Shown here: piece after piece, positions 13,201-22,832 of the stretch
How positions within the stretch are numbered: position 1 is the stretch's first letter
How the letters are laid out: each line of letters opens with the position of its first letter
NCBI GenBank assembly: GCA_022749755.1
Contig: CM040452.1
Span: 21,470,350 to 21,534,349, forward strand
Length of the DNA: 64,000 nt
Direction: 5' to 3'
Source of the DNA: Azadirachta indica
Lineage: Eukaryota; Streptophyta; Magnoliopsida; Sapindales; Meliaceae
Notes under the pieces: generated by a model
Database searches by the model: none
What the model saw: only the letters and a program-made list of their open reading frames with translations
What the model was told of the DNA's origin: nothing
Translations under genes and position numbers: made by a program

Positions 13201-14407
13201 GATTATAGTATTACTTGGCATGGATTTGGTATTTTAGAATGAACAGTTTCATATCGAATAATCTTGGAAATTGAATTTGGAAAATAGTAATTTGAGGTCC
13301 GCTGAATGTGTAGGCATGATATCATTGCACAAATCTGTTATGCAAGGAGGCTAGCAGAGAAACTTTACCCTGTTGCTAGAATGATAGATCTTCATGGAGG
13401 ACATCTCGTGAGCCATGAGAGGAGAGAAGAGGTATTTCCTTGCTTAATAAATTTAGAGCATATGCAAACTAATTGGGAAAAAATATGACAATGCTTCTTG
13501 AAGTCCCACTTTCTGTAATTATTGATATTGTTTAATTTTGCTTGGCAGCAAATGAAGCATATATGTGTTAACTTTGCGTTTTTGTTTTTGAAATTTCAGG
13601 TCAATCAAGCTCTCATTGACTTGATCAAAGCATCTCAAATGAAGATAAGCCCACATGAATGGACTAATTTGACCCAGACCAGTTCTGGTAAGCATGCCAC
13701 AATCAAGATAGTCTTTTTGTCTGTTCCATGTGTGGTAGCATGGACAATGACACTAGGGAATAATTATTTAAGGCGGACATGGGATGAAGCTTTTAATACT
13801 TTTATTCCAAAGAAGAGAGTTTTCCCCGATAGGAAGGATGAAGCCATGGTTAATCCATAGCGTTCCATGGTTCCAGCATATATATTGCCAGATCTGGAAA
13901 CCCAAAGAGTTCCAAGGCACTCTACTTCGTACATTTCTTTCAGACACAAATGACGTCCAAGATATAGCCACGTTAGGAAACCAATTAAACAAGCTGCAAC
14001 TTTTTTCGGACACAAAAATTGTCAAGGTTAACTTTGTTAGCTAGATTATCCTTCTTTCTTTCTTTCTTCCACCAAAACCCAATCACCCCAAAAACACAAT
14101 GGACATCACAATTGTGGTTAGAATTGAGAGGGAGACAATTATCAATATCAACTATTCTGCTTCAGAACTCTATTTTCTGTGTTTGACATGATCTCCTGAT
14201 ATTTACAGTTCTTTGTCAGGGTTTTTGGGGAAAGGGATGTTATTTGACAGAAAAAGTACGGAGCGAAGAAGCAATATATCAGAAACTTTAGAAAAGCTAC
14301 ATATTTACCTATTATACCTCTTTGGTCTTTTAGTATTAGCATTTGAGTATGCAAGAAGGCTTCTACAGAGTCTAAAACCAGTTAGAGTTGGAGCTTCTTT
14401 CACTTAA
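10281..14407 (+). CDS. Alpha/beta hydrolase with C-terminal membrane anchor (At5g53050-like)
   Basis: Ten exons join in frame to 401 residues: 10281-10407, 10500-10701, 10799-10881, 11137-11237, 12008-12103, 12269-12322, 12628-12776, 13314-13431, 13600-13687 and 14220-14407. The start is MPFCHADKKQTANASDDVAL. The oxyanion region is IIGLAGTHDSW, the nucleophile elbow is GHSMG (Ser136), the acid is in HGRHD (Asp273) and the base is in HGGHL (His301), so the triad is complete. A run of seven Asp (66-72) sits in a loop after the first strands. Residues 367-381 (YLLYLFGLLVLAFE region) form a membrane helix followed by Arg/Lys, suggesting a tail anchor with the catalytic domain in the cytosol. Substrate unknown; the family includes esterases and epoxide-hydrolase-like enzymes. 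From memory it matches At5g53050. A readthrough form ending at 13860 is possible. Confidence 0.93.
11756..11875 (+). mobile_element. SINE-like copy in hydrolase intron 4
   Basis: Contains a degenerate box B (GGGATCAAGTCTTCC) followed by CTCCCAATTGGGGGTAGA and TTTTGCC. The same order, with box B better preserved, occurs on the minus strand near 17860-18005 in the Pcc1 intron. This supports a shared tRNA-derived SINE family. Ends are approximate. Confidence 0.45.
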
Positions 14408-15060
14408 GCCAGCATCAGTGAACCTGCATTTTAACTGGTAAGTTCAGTTTGTTTTCCAATAACAAATTATCATGTCTACGTTGCCAGAAAATGAAACAAA
14501 ACCTCCTTACAGTTTCTATCCCGTGTTTTTGCAGGGTTTTGCTGATTTTCTTATCCTAGCGATTTGGCTCTTGGTGTCTTTTTGAGTTAATTTACTGAAG
14601 AATACAAAGGATGAATAAACCAGAATCTGCAGTGGAAGAGATCAGAATTCAGAACAAGTATATAAAACATATTAATTTTACCATCATGTTTACTGTCAAG
14701 AGATGATGCTAACCAATTATAATGTATCCTATCTCTCTCCCAGGACAACCCCCGCAAAAAGAACTTGTACCAAAGAGAATATTATTTGTGGCATTTAAGA
14801 CAGTAAATTAAATGTGTGTACCCATAGGATAAAAACAAAGGCTTTAATCTTCTAAAGTTCTCTTACGTTTCCTAACACTTAAAACTAAACAGTATAAAAC
14901 TGCTGAAGGGAAATATGGTCAGCAGGATAGTTGAGTTTGCACCAAATTGCTGGTTGTGATATAATTGTCAAAGACCAGCAAAAATATAGCGAGGGTAAAT
15001 GTGGCTCTTAAATAACCTCCACAGGTGCTGAAACAATCATCTATTGAAAAAAAAAAAAAA

Positions 15061-15345
15061 ACACTTGAGAGTGCTTAGTAAGTATCTTGACCATGTGTTT
15101 TTTTTGAGTACAAAGAATTATTAGTATTACAATTAGGGTTTTACCGGAAATTTTGATGCATGCAATTGTAATTTATTTGGGAGTTCTTTGGTCAATAGTA
15201 TTATAGTATATCAAACACTCTCAAGTGCTTGGTAAATATCTTAGATCGTTTTCTTTTCTGAAGTATAAAGATTTACTGGTATTACGATCAGAACTTCAGA
15301 AAAGTTTTGATACATGCTAATGTAATTCACTTTAGAGTTTTTGAT
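15061..15345. repeat. Diverged tandem duplication, unit about 154 bp
   Basis: Copy 1 (15061-15190) and copy 2 (15215-15345) share in order GTGCTTRGTAARTATCTT, GAGTACAAAG/GAAGTATAAAG, TATTAC, TTTTGATRCATGC and a GAGTTYTTTG-like end. Copy 1 starts ACACTTGAGAGTGC and copy 2 starts ACACTCTCAAGTGC, so the tips differ by an inverted CTTGAGAG block. Confidence 0.65.
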
Positions 15346-16535
15346 AAGTCCCACATTTAATGGGAAAGAAGTACTATAAATTGTGTGTCTTTAGCACCCA
15401 GGCCAGCCTATCTTGATGGTTGATGGCACTTTTATTGGTTGTTTAGCATACAGTATACTATATATTTAAATTTCAAAGTTAAAATTTTGTGTTAATCGTT
15501 AAGATTTTTTAAGTTTTAAAGTTACGTTGACATAGCCAGGTTCTTCAAATTTTTTATCTAAGTGGTCTAAAATTAATTAAAAAAATTATATTTAATTTAA
15601 TATAATATTTCTACCTAATTTTTGAAAAATAATAACTAAAATTTTTCAATAAACACCTTGCTTTTATTTGACAACCAGTTGGAGTTACTAGTTCATTTGT
15701 AAAATATTTTGAAATAACAAAAGAGATTGAAGTTCAAATTTCATTCATATTTGCTAGCGATATAAGGCTCAAATTATGTGGTTGCACAAAAGTTGAATTT
15801 ATTTTGTGTAATATTTCCAAAAAAAGGAATTTTTCTTTTTTTAAAAAAAATTGACAGCTAGTCAACAACCAACTGTATATTACAAATTATTTAGCACATG
15901 AAATCTAAAACATTTTTTTTTTCTCCTTCTTCTAAAAAGAACCCTAAACTGTAACAAAACAGTCATAAAAATGCCGGTACACTCTTCCAATTCTACTAAA
16001 ACTAAACTCTACCAAAAGAAACTGTGATGGAATCACTAGATACTGTAGTGAAAGTGGATGACGAATTTGATACATAACGAATTTTTTTTGGTTTATCTAA
16101 ACATTAAAGTTGATATGAACAAATATTCACTAATTATTTTTAACGAAGATGAATTCTTCAAACCTCTAAACTAAATAAACTTCGCACAAAGAAATTTATC
16201 ACTTTCTTACCTTGATGGATCGGCTTCAGCTTCTGGAGGAGAAGAACTTTGTCGAGAAATACGAGCAGACAAGTGATGAATTCGCGATCCTTGCTTCTTT
16301 TTCTTGTCGAGAAGGCAAAGCAAAGATGGAACGACCCCTTAAACAAAGAAGAGAGAAAAGACTGGGAAACGATTCTGTGTGGTTCCAAGTAATATACCAT
16401 GGAACCAATAAGAATTTAAATTAATGAATTTAAGTAATTACCAAATATACCCTAGGAATATCCCAATATGCTTTGCTTCCGTGTCGACCACTTCGGACAA
16501 ATAAATAGACATACGAAATAAAAGTAACAAGTTAC

Positions 16536-16868
16536 ATACCAACCAAACAGTCCTTACATGAATTACTTTTAGTTGTCTGATATAGACTTTTTAGAATAGT
16601 GGGTTTCATATCAAAAACATTCCCCTTTAATCGGTAGAATTTTTTTTAAAAAAAATAAATAAATAGGAAGAAATTGTTGAATTCAAATTCCAAACATAAA
16701 AATATAGTTACATTATAATTAGAATAATTTAAAGGTGACTTAAGTACATTGTAGATTTTCAATAAAAATATCAATTTGGAAAAAGAATAAATTATTTTTG
16801 TTTGACTACCCCTACCAAACAGTCTTTTAACAGATTATTTTTAGTTGTTTGATATGGACTTTTTAATA
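16536..16868. repeat. Pair of diverged direct repeats about 270 bp apart
   Basis: ACCAAACAGTCCTTACATGA at 16541 and ACCAAACAGTCTTTTAACAG at 16811 are each followed by TTACTTTTAGTTGT or TTATTTTTAGTTGT and GATATRGACTTTTTA. About 60 bases are shared. This may be two ends or two copies of a MITE; no clean inverted repeat was found. Confidence 0.5.
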
Positions 16869-17192
16869 CAAAAGTTGTTATTTGATATTTTTTTAATTGA
16901 TAAATTTTTCTGTCGATAAAAAAATAATTGAGAATAAAATTGTTCTATCTAGATATAAAAATTTAAAACCAACTTAGCAAACGAGCATTCACTAAACATT
17001 TTCTAATTGATAGGCGAAAAATCGAGAACTATTATTATTATTTTGTCAAAAAATGTACTCATAAAGCTTCATAGTCATAACTAAAAACTTTGCTTCTGTT
17101 ATAATTTAAAATAAGTAAAATAAAATTACGTAACAGTGCCTTTGCGACTTTCCAGTCCGAAGCCGCACTACGACGGCGTATAGTCTACTCTT

Positions 17193-17200
17193 AAACCCTA
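17193..17200 (+). promoter_or_regulatory. Telo-box-like motif upstream of Pcc1 gene
   Basis: AAACCCTA lies 51 bases before the start codon. Telo-boxes are common in leaders and promoters of plant translation and ribosome-related genes, which fits a tRNA-modification subunit. Motif presence only. Confidence 0.35.
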
Positions 17201-17250
17201 CCGTCCTATTGTTCCATTTTTACAGCAAATTCTGTTGAAGGGGAGAACAA

Positions 17251-18948
17251 ATGGCTGCGGCTGTAGCTCCTGAAGCGTCCCAATGGGAATTCAGCTGGTT
17301 ATAATTCTCCATCTTTACTATTTTTCTTTCTCTAGCTATTGCTTTTGAGTTATGCTGAATTCTTGTTTTGCTTTTGTTTGTTTCGTTAATTTCCATATCG
17401 TTTCTTTAGAGTTATGCTGTATTTTGAGGGAATTTCCATGGGTGGGAAATGAAATTTTTTTTGCTTTATATATATTCTATTTGTTCATCTTACGTTTAGA
17501 CCTTGGTTGATAGTTTAATTTAGGTTTCATCCATTTTGTTTCATATAAGTGTGTATATATTAAAATTTCAGATTTTTAAATTGGATTTTCGTCAAAATTT
17601 CCTATTTTGGTTTCATTTTAAGCTTCTCTTTCGCTTTCTCTGTGCTGTTCTAGTGTTCAAGTTGGTTACTGTACAACGCTAGAGCCTAGAAAATATATGG
17701 TCTATTTTAATATGCTTGTTTAGAATGTATCTGAGTTGGTTATGGACTCACCACTATATGGAATAAATTCAAGACAACTGATTTTAGTGACTTTTTTTGT
17801 CCTCTTTTCTTGTTTCCTTTTTTGGTATTTTAGTTAGAGTTCTACTGGAATTTATGATTAAAGACAGGGCAGTTTCTACTCCCCATTCAGGGGAGAAATC
17901 TGCCATAATTGTAGGAAGTTGAGGCTTGAACCCTGACGGCATTGTTGCTGCCAGGAAGCCAGAAGTCACAACTGCTTTTAGAGATTTGATTCTATTGAAT
18001 CTTATCATTTGAGTATCATAAGGTCTGTAGGTGTTTGAGGATGGCAGTGGTAGTTTTTTAGGTTTGGAATCTAGAACTTGTGCTTAAGTAAATCTAGAAT
18101 ACACTGAGGAGAGGTTTTATTAATGTATCATATCAAAATTTTAAAGAAGTTTATAGATAATTCACCTCCAATTTTCTATTTTGGTGTTGACTCTAATTTC
18201 TTAGTTATGGGCTGTGGCATATATTGTCAAATTCCTTATTAGGCACATAACTGAGCTTTAATATGTGGTTTGGTCATGAGTCAGTGCTAATATCATCAGA
18301 ATACGAGGATTCAGAAACTTTTATGAAGATGAAAACTGCAATATCAGAACTTGAATAGGCAAAATGTTCTCAACTTCTAGGATCTGCTTGCCAAGGAATG
18401 GGACAGAGTACCTGTTCCTCATCTGTTGTTTACATTATCCTTTGACAATTTTTTTCTAAAGAACTGTACTTGAAATGTTTGCTTGTTTATTATTATAAAG
18501 TGGATTTTCATCTGCAGTGATTTAGAAGTAGATTATGAGTCCGAGGAGAATGCTTCAATTGTCCATGCAGCATTAACGGTTGATAAGGAGGTGATGCATC
18601 AGAATGCTCAGAGCATTCTTTGCTCTGGTAATTTCATTGCTTGTTCAACTAAATTCTTATTCAATCCCCTTTCCAAATGCAGCTGCAGCCAGACAAAGTG
18701 AAAAGGCAGATGTCAGTTGTGAATGGGAAACTTTTAGTGTGAGCTTTTCTTAGATGATTCCAAATACCATCTTTTCTTTAGTATATCAACTTTGCAGTTC
18801 CTTCAATTTTGTTTCTTTTCTTGTCTCATACAGACATTTTGAGGCAATTGAGGCCAGGTTTCTTCGTGCATCATTTTCTGCTTTTGTAGACGTGCTTACC
18901 CTTGCAACAAAAACAATTGAACAATTTGCTCAAGGAATGGAATTGTGA
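17251..18948 (+). CDS. Pcc1-type subunit of the EKC/KEOPS complex (At5g53045-like)
   Basis: Four small exons join in frame: 17251-17297, 18518-18590, 18683-18738 and 18834-18948, giving 96 residues. The product starts MAAAVAPEASQWEFSCDLEV. It reads through a Pcc1/CTAG domain with EENASIVHAALTVDKELQPD, then VKRQMSVVNGKLLVHFEA, then RFLRASFSAFVDVLTLATKT. KEOPS makes the N6-threonylcarbamoyl group on A37 of tRNAs that read ANN codons, and Pcc1 is its small dimerising subunit. Length is typical for the family (about 80-110). The alternation of short beta strands and the final helix fit the fold. Only the fourth exon has a substantial open frame of its own. The large first intron (1.2 kb) holds a SINE-like copy on the opposite strand. 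From memory the Arabidopsis match At5g53045 lies beside At5g53050, the homologue of the upstream hydrolase. Confidence 0.9.
17860..18008 (-). mobile_element. SINE-like copy in Pcc1 intron 1
   Basis: On the minus strand a good RNA polymerase III box B (GGGTTCAAGCCTC) is followed by TTCTCCCCTGAATGGGG and AGTAGAAACTGCC. The block order matches the plus-strand copy at 11756-11875. An A-box candidate (CTGGCTTCCTGGCAGC) lies upstream. Ends are approximate. Confidence 0.5.
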
Positions 18949-19719
18949 CATCCAATTATATTTTTGGATAACCAGTTGCGCTAGTTTATCACCAGATTGA
19001 GACTGTAATTTAAATCAGCAATTGGCAGTTGGGCAATTATTCTTAGTTGGAATTGTAATTTACCTTCTTGGGTAGTGAACTCCATTGGATGTTTTTTTAA
19101 CAAGATCTGTAGTTTTAGTATTTGACTGTAAAACTTGGCATTATTTGAAATTTTTATCCGATTCTTGTTTGATCTATATTCAAAATTGGAAAAAAAAAGA
19201 AATTCCAGCAGTATGTTGAACATTCAACATTTACGTAAATGCAGAAAGTGAAGCAAGATTGATTTCTAATGAGATAAAAAGTGATGTCGTGGGTGCTGAG
19301 TAATTCAACTAGCAAGCATATTACATGATTTGGCATCAGAATTTTGGAGTTCAATCTCCCTGACGTTAGGGAACTCGGAGAAGTTTTTGATTTATATTTA
19401 TATAATAGTTGATCGAGAAAAAAAAAAGTGATAATCAACATTTTCTACAAGTAACAAAACAAAGGTATATATAGAGGTAGGAAGAAACAAAATCTACAAA
19501 GAAATTTCCAGTACTCGATGACTGAAAAACAATAATAACCCATTAGTATGAAATCTACTTCTTGTGTACATAAAAACTATATAAACGAAGGGGAAAAAAA
19601 GACACTAAAACAGGGGAAAAAACAGGAGGTGCAAGCCAACAGTCGTTCTCATTTCCTTGACATCGTCCTCTTTCCCTGGTGTCTAGCCTTTTCTTTTTGT
19701 AAGTATTATGTGTGTTTCA
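18949..19719. other. Convergent intergenic spacer
   Basis: Lies between the stop codons of two converging genes, so it holds both 3' UTRs. A SINE-like segment lies near 19283-19400. No coding region seen. Confidence 0.5.
19283..19405 (+). mobile_element. Possible SINE-like segment
   Basis: TTGGAGTTCAATCTCC resembles a box B and is followed by CTGACGTTAGGGAACTCGG. It is compositionally unlike its AT-rich surroundings. No clear A box or tail, so this is weak. Confidence 0.25.
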
Positions 19720-21816
19720 TCAGTATTCATCCAGGTAAGTATACAGCATTTCATCTTTCTTTGATTTGCGCCTACTAAGTAACGCCTTGAGAAGTCGCTT
19801 GCTTTTGCTGGGGTACTGTTCGACCTCTTTGGAGTTTTCCCTTTCAGCAGGCATTCGCATTGAATATGATTTTCGAGGCTCTGAAGGGTACTGAGATAAT
19901 AAAATGAAAATTTCAACCTTTTAGCTCACAAGTTTTACTACAATCATGTGTTTGCCAGACAGATTTGCATGTCTTATTAAACTTATTGTGTAGTAACTTA
20001 AACTATATCCAGTACTCACCCGTCGTTTTGCATCAGAAACATTTGGAGTGGATGGTCTACTTGTATTCGGGGTTGTTGGCCTTCTGCCATTTGGGGTTTT
20101 AGCCCTATTTGACATAGAACCAGAACGCAAAAGCGGGAATCGATGTGGTGAAACTGTTCGTTTGTCTGAATTATATGAAAAACGATCAGTGGGACAACAG
20201 ATAAAAGAAAAGGCAGTGACAACAAATTTTTTAGGAAAGATATGATATAATTCAACATGTAGACAAACCTAGATCTTTTTTGGGCATGGTTGAAGTGAAG
20301 GAAAAGGTCGCAGATCGCTGTGGTGGTTGCGGTGAAGGTGAAGGTGAAGGTGAAGGTGAACGCCCTTTCCTGCAAGGGGTATTACTTATCATCAGACTCC
20401 ACATCAGTCAATTGTGGCTATGCTACTTATTTGATTCATGGCGAAATATAACAATAACCTACCTAACTGAAGATACTGGAGTTTCTCTTGGGGTATCCCT
20501 AATGGTAGCTCGAACAGCTATGAGAAAACAATCAAATTTTAAGGATATATTTCAATTACGATCTAGCTTGTAAGACTAATGGGAGATAAAGCATACTACC
20601 ATTCCTAAATTGATGCCAGTCATCTTCATCATCTAGACTGCACCCCACGTACTTTGACTTGGTGCGGATGGCACCATTCATGGTCTCCCCAACTGAACAT
20701 AAAAATTCAAGATCAAAACCAAAATATTTTTAGCTCCACAGTTCAGATGAAGGAGAAATTTTAAATAAAAAAATAGAAAACAATATAGTTTTTCCATTGT
20801 CAAAACGAAGAAAACAGAGAGGTATGTCTACTACCTGGCAGTATATAACGCTTATGATACTTTGGAGTATTTATCACCAGTGACTGTTGGGAGATGCCTT
20901 CATGATCAATATACTCTTGGCAAGTCCGCAGTCTCTATCATAACACATTAAAGTAAAAAATGAATGACAGTGCTAGGTGTTAATTTTGCTTCCCTCTGAC
21001 CGAAGGAGAAAAGAGTTGAGATTCCTATCTATAATAGCCAGAAAAAAAAAAAAAAGGAAAGAAAACTGTTGTAGAAAGATTGTTTATTCTGTGTATGCAT
21101 GCTATATTTACTTAAAATGCAGTAACAATGTTATGTTCACATCTAAAATTCCATATTTAAGGAATGCCCTTCACATAGAAAAAAAACGACCAAATTCCTT
21201 TATCAATGACTCAAAAACCTGGTTCAAGTTAATTTAAGATTTAGAATTTTTTTCAAGATCTCAATCACCATAGAATCCACGCTCTAACAATAGATCTGTG
21301 TCCAGAATTAGCATACCTGCTCAATGCAAGATACTCGAAGCTCTGTGCCAGAAACTTCATCAACCTTTTCGTCTAAGAGATCATTAACCTTATAAGTCAC
21401 AGAACCCAAGTGATCCACAGTGTTAACAAGAGCTTTGATGGCATAATCTTTCAATGTTTCTACCACGCTGCGCAGATAACAATATGGTTTTAATTTCTCA
21501 AAAGAAAATTGAAAATATCAGTTGATATAAAAGTAACTCACATTTGTTTTTGGTCATCATTGGTGTAAGATAGTTCAAAATACTCAGCTGCTGAGTACAA
21601 CTGTGTTCTCAAGTTTTTCAAATCCTGAAAGTAGAAATGCATGTATGTAAATTGCAAAAACCAAAGAGTTACAATCTGACAGATAAGGTTTACGTGAAGA
21701 ACCAGTAATACCTTGAGACTGTCGGAAAACAGCAAGCTCTGCTGCATCGCAACCTCATCGTAATTAGACACATCACGAGTCATGGGTATCATAGAAGATG
21801 CAGTCATTGTACCCAT
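19720..21816 (-). CDS. ABIL2: ABI-like (ABIL) subunit of the WAVE/SCAR complex, ABIL2/3 type
   Basis: Nine minus-strand exons join in frame: 21816-21712, 21624-21542, 21467-21317, 20934-20835, 20692-20600, 20517-20463, 20369-20269, 20165-20020 and 19890-19720, giving 334 residues. The start [20 protein letters not shown] follows the family pattern. Residues about 20-150 form the ABI coiled-coil/HHR-like domain with [39 protein letters not shown] and [18 protein letters not shown]. The middle is Ser/Pro-rich with five SP units in a row. The tail is basic ([20 protein letters not shown]) and ends YLDEY. ABIL proteins are the plant Abi subunit of WAVE/SCAR, which activates ARP2/3 actin nucleation at membranes. 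Plant forms lack the animal SH3 domain, and none is seen here. I cannot tell ABIL2 from ABIL3 by eye; gene order favours the ABIL3 locus At5g24310. Confidence 0.92.
20331..20359. repeat. GAAGGT hexamer repeat inside the ABIL coding region
   Basis: Several near-perfect copies of GGTGAA lie in exon 7 of ABIL. On the coding strand they read TCACCT, giving consecutive Ser-Pro dipeptides. Confidence 0.85.
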
Positions 21817-22809
21817 GAACCATGAACGAAAAAATTGCACTCAATAACCCGTATTCTGCAACAATTTTGAATAACAAGATCAAAATCTAATCCAACATTC
21901 GAAGAAAAGGAAAAGCAGAAAAGAAGACTAACTAGCATTGATCCTCAACCAAATGCTGTTTCAATGAAAATAATGACAACACACGTCAGCAAGTAAATGT
22001 GTGCGTAAATCAAAATCCTTAAAGAATCAATAACGATGTGCCAACAACAACACCACCACCAACAGCAACCAGCAAACATGAGATACAGAAACTGACACTT
22101 TTCAATAACAAGTTACAACTAATAAGATACAAAAGCACTTATTCCAATTGAATAAAAGTTATGCTTGTAATAGGATTCACAATCAGAAAATCAACAATAG
22201 AATAAAGCCAAACAGTACACTCCCGGTTGTCATGCTTCTACTACTGACCAGTAAGCAACAATAATAGATTAGATCAATAAACTAAAAATTGAAATTTTAT
22301 AACTGCAAACTGTCACAGAAAAAGCCCCATTCTGTCTCAGTCTTCAGCAATACTCTAATTGCACAATAAGATACTGACGACAAAAGCAAACCCACAAACT
22401 AAAAGGAGAATGAAACCAAGTCCTTCAAAACATCAAAAGCTGGAAATTTTGGCGAGAAAACAAGAAAAAGAATCAATTTTTTGGGCAACCAAACTAAACT
22501 AATCAAGATGGTAACTGGGTTAGTACAGAAAATCAAAGGGAAAAACCTGGCTTTCTTCTTCCCCTTATGCAACAGAAACTGCAAGCCAAAAACCCACTTT
22601 GCACTCAAATTCAACAACCGCCAAAAGTAAAACCCAGACGGAAAACAATACCAAATTGGATATAAATAAGCCAAAAGAGTTTGGTATGCAAGATTTTTGA
22701 CTAAACAAAAGAAGACGACCACACTAATCTATGCTACAGTAAAGAAAACACACTAGGACCATAAAAAGCAAAGGCTAGTGATTGAAAGAAAGTCAGAGAA
22801 GTGGAGAAA

Positions 22810-22832
22810 GTAGTAGTAGTAGTAGTAGTAGT
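22810..22832. repeat. (TAG)n trinucleotide run in probable ABIL leader
   Basis: Seven TAG units, read CTA on the ABIL strand. The position, just before the GC-richer promoter segment, fits the 5' UTR of ABIL. Confidence 0.8.

Larger units (their letters stand above)
14408..17250. other. Intergenic region with diverged repeats
   Basis: Holds the hydrolase 3' UTR, a diverged tandem duplication (15061-15345) and a pair of diverged direct repeats (16536-16600 and 16806-16868). An open frame at 16212-16424 overlaps an equally long one on the other strand and has no family match. GC rises after 17140, where the leader of the next gene begins. Confidence 0.5.

Noticed and set aside
16158..16424. 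Pair of overlapping ORFs of 60-80 codons on both strands
   Set aside because: No family resemblance, no splice context, and flanked by repeat blocks; more likely transposon remnant than gene.
20016..20375. Minus-strand open frame with a Thr-Phe-Thr repeat
   Set aside because: Out-of-frame reading of the ABIL Ser-Pro repeat and adjoining intron.
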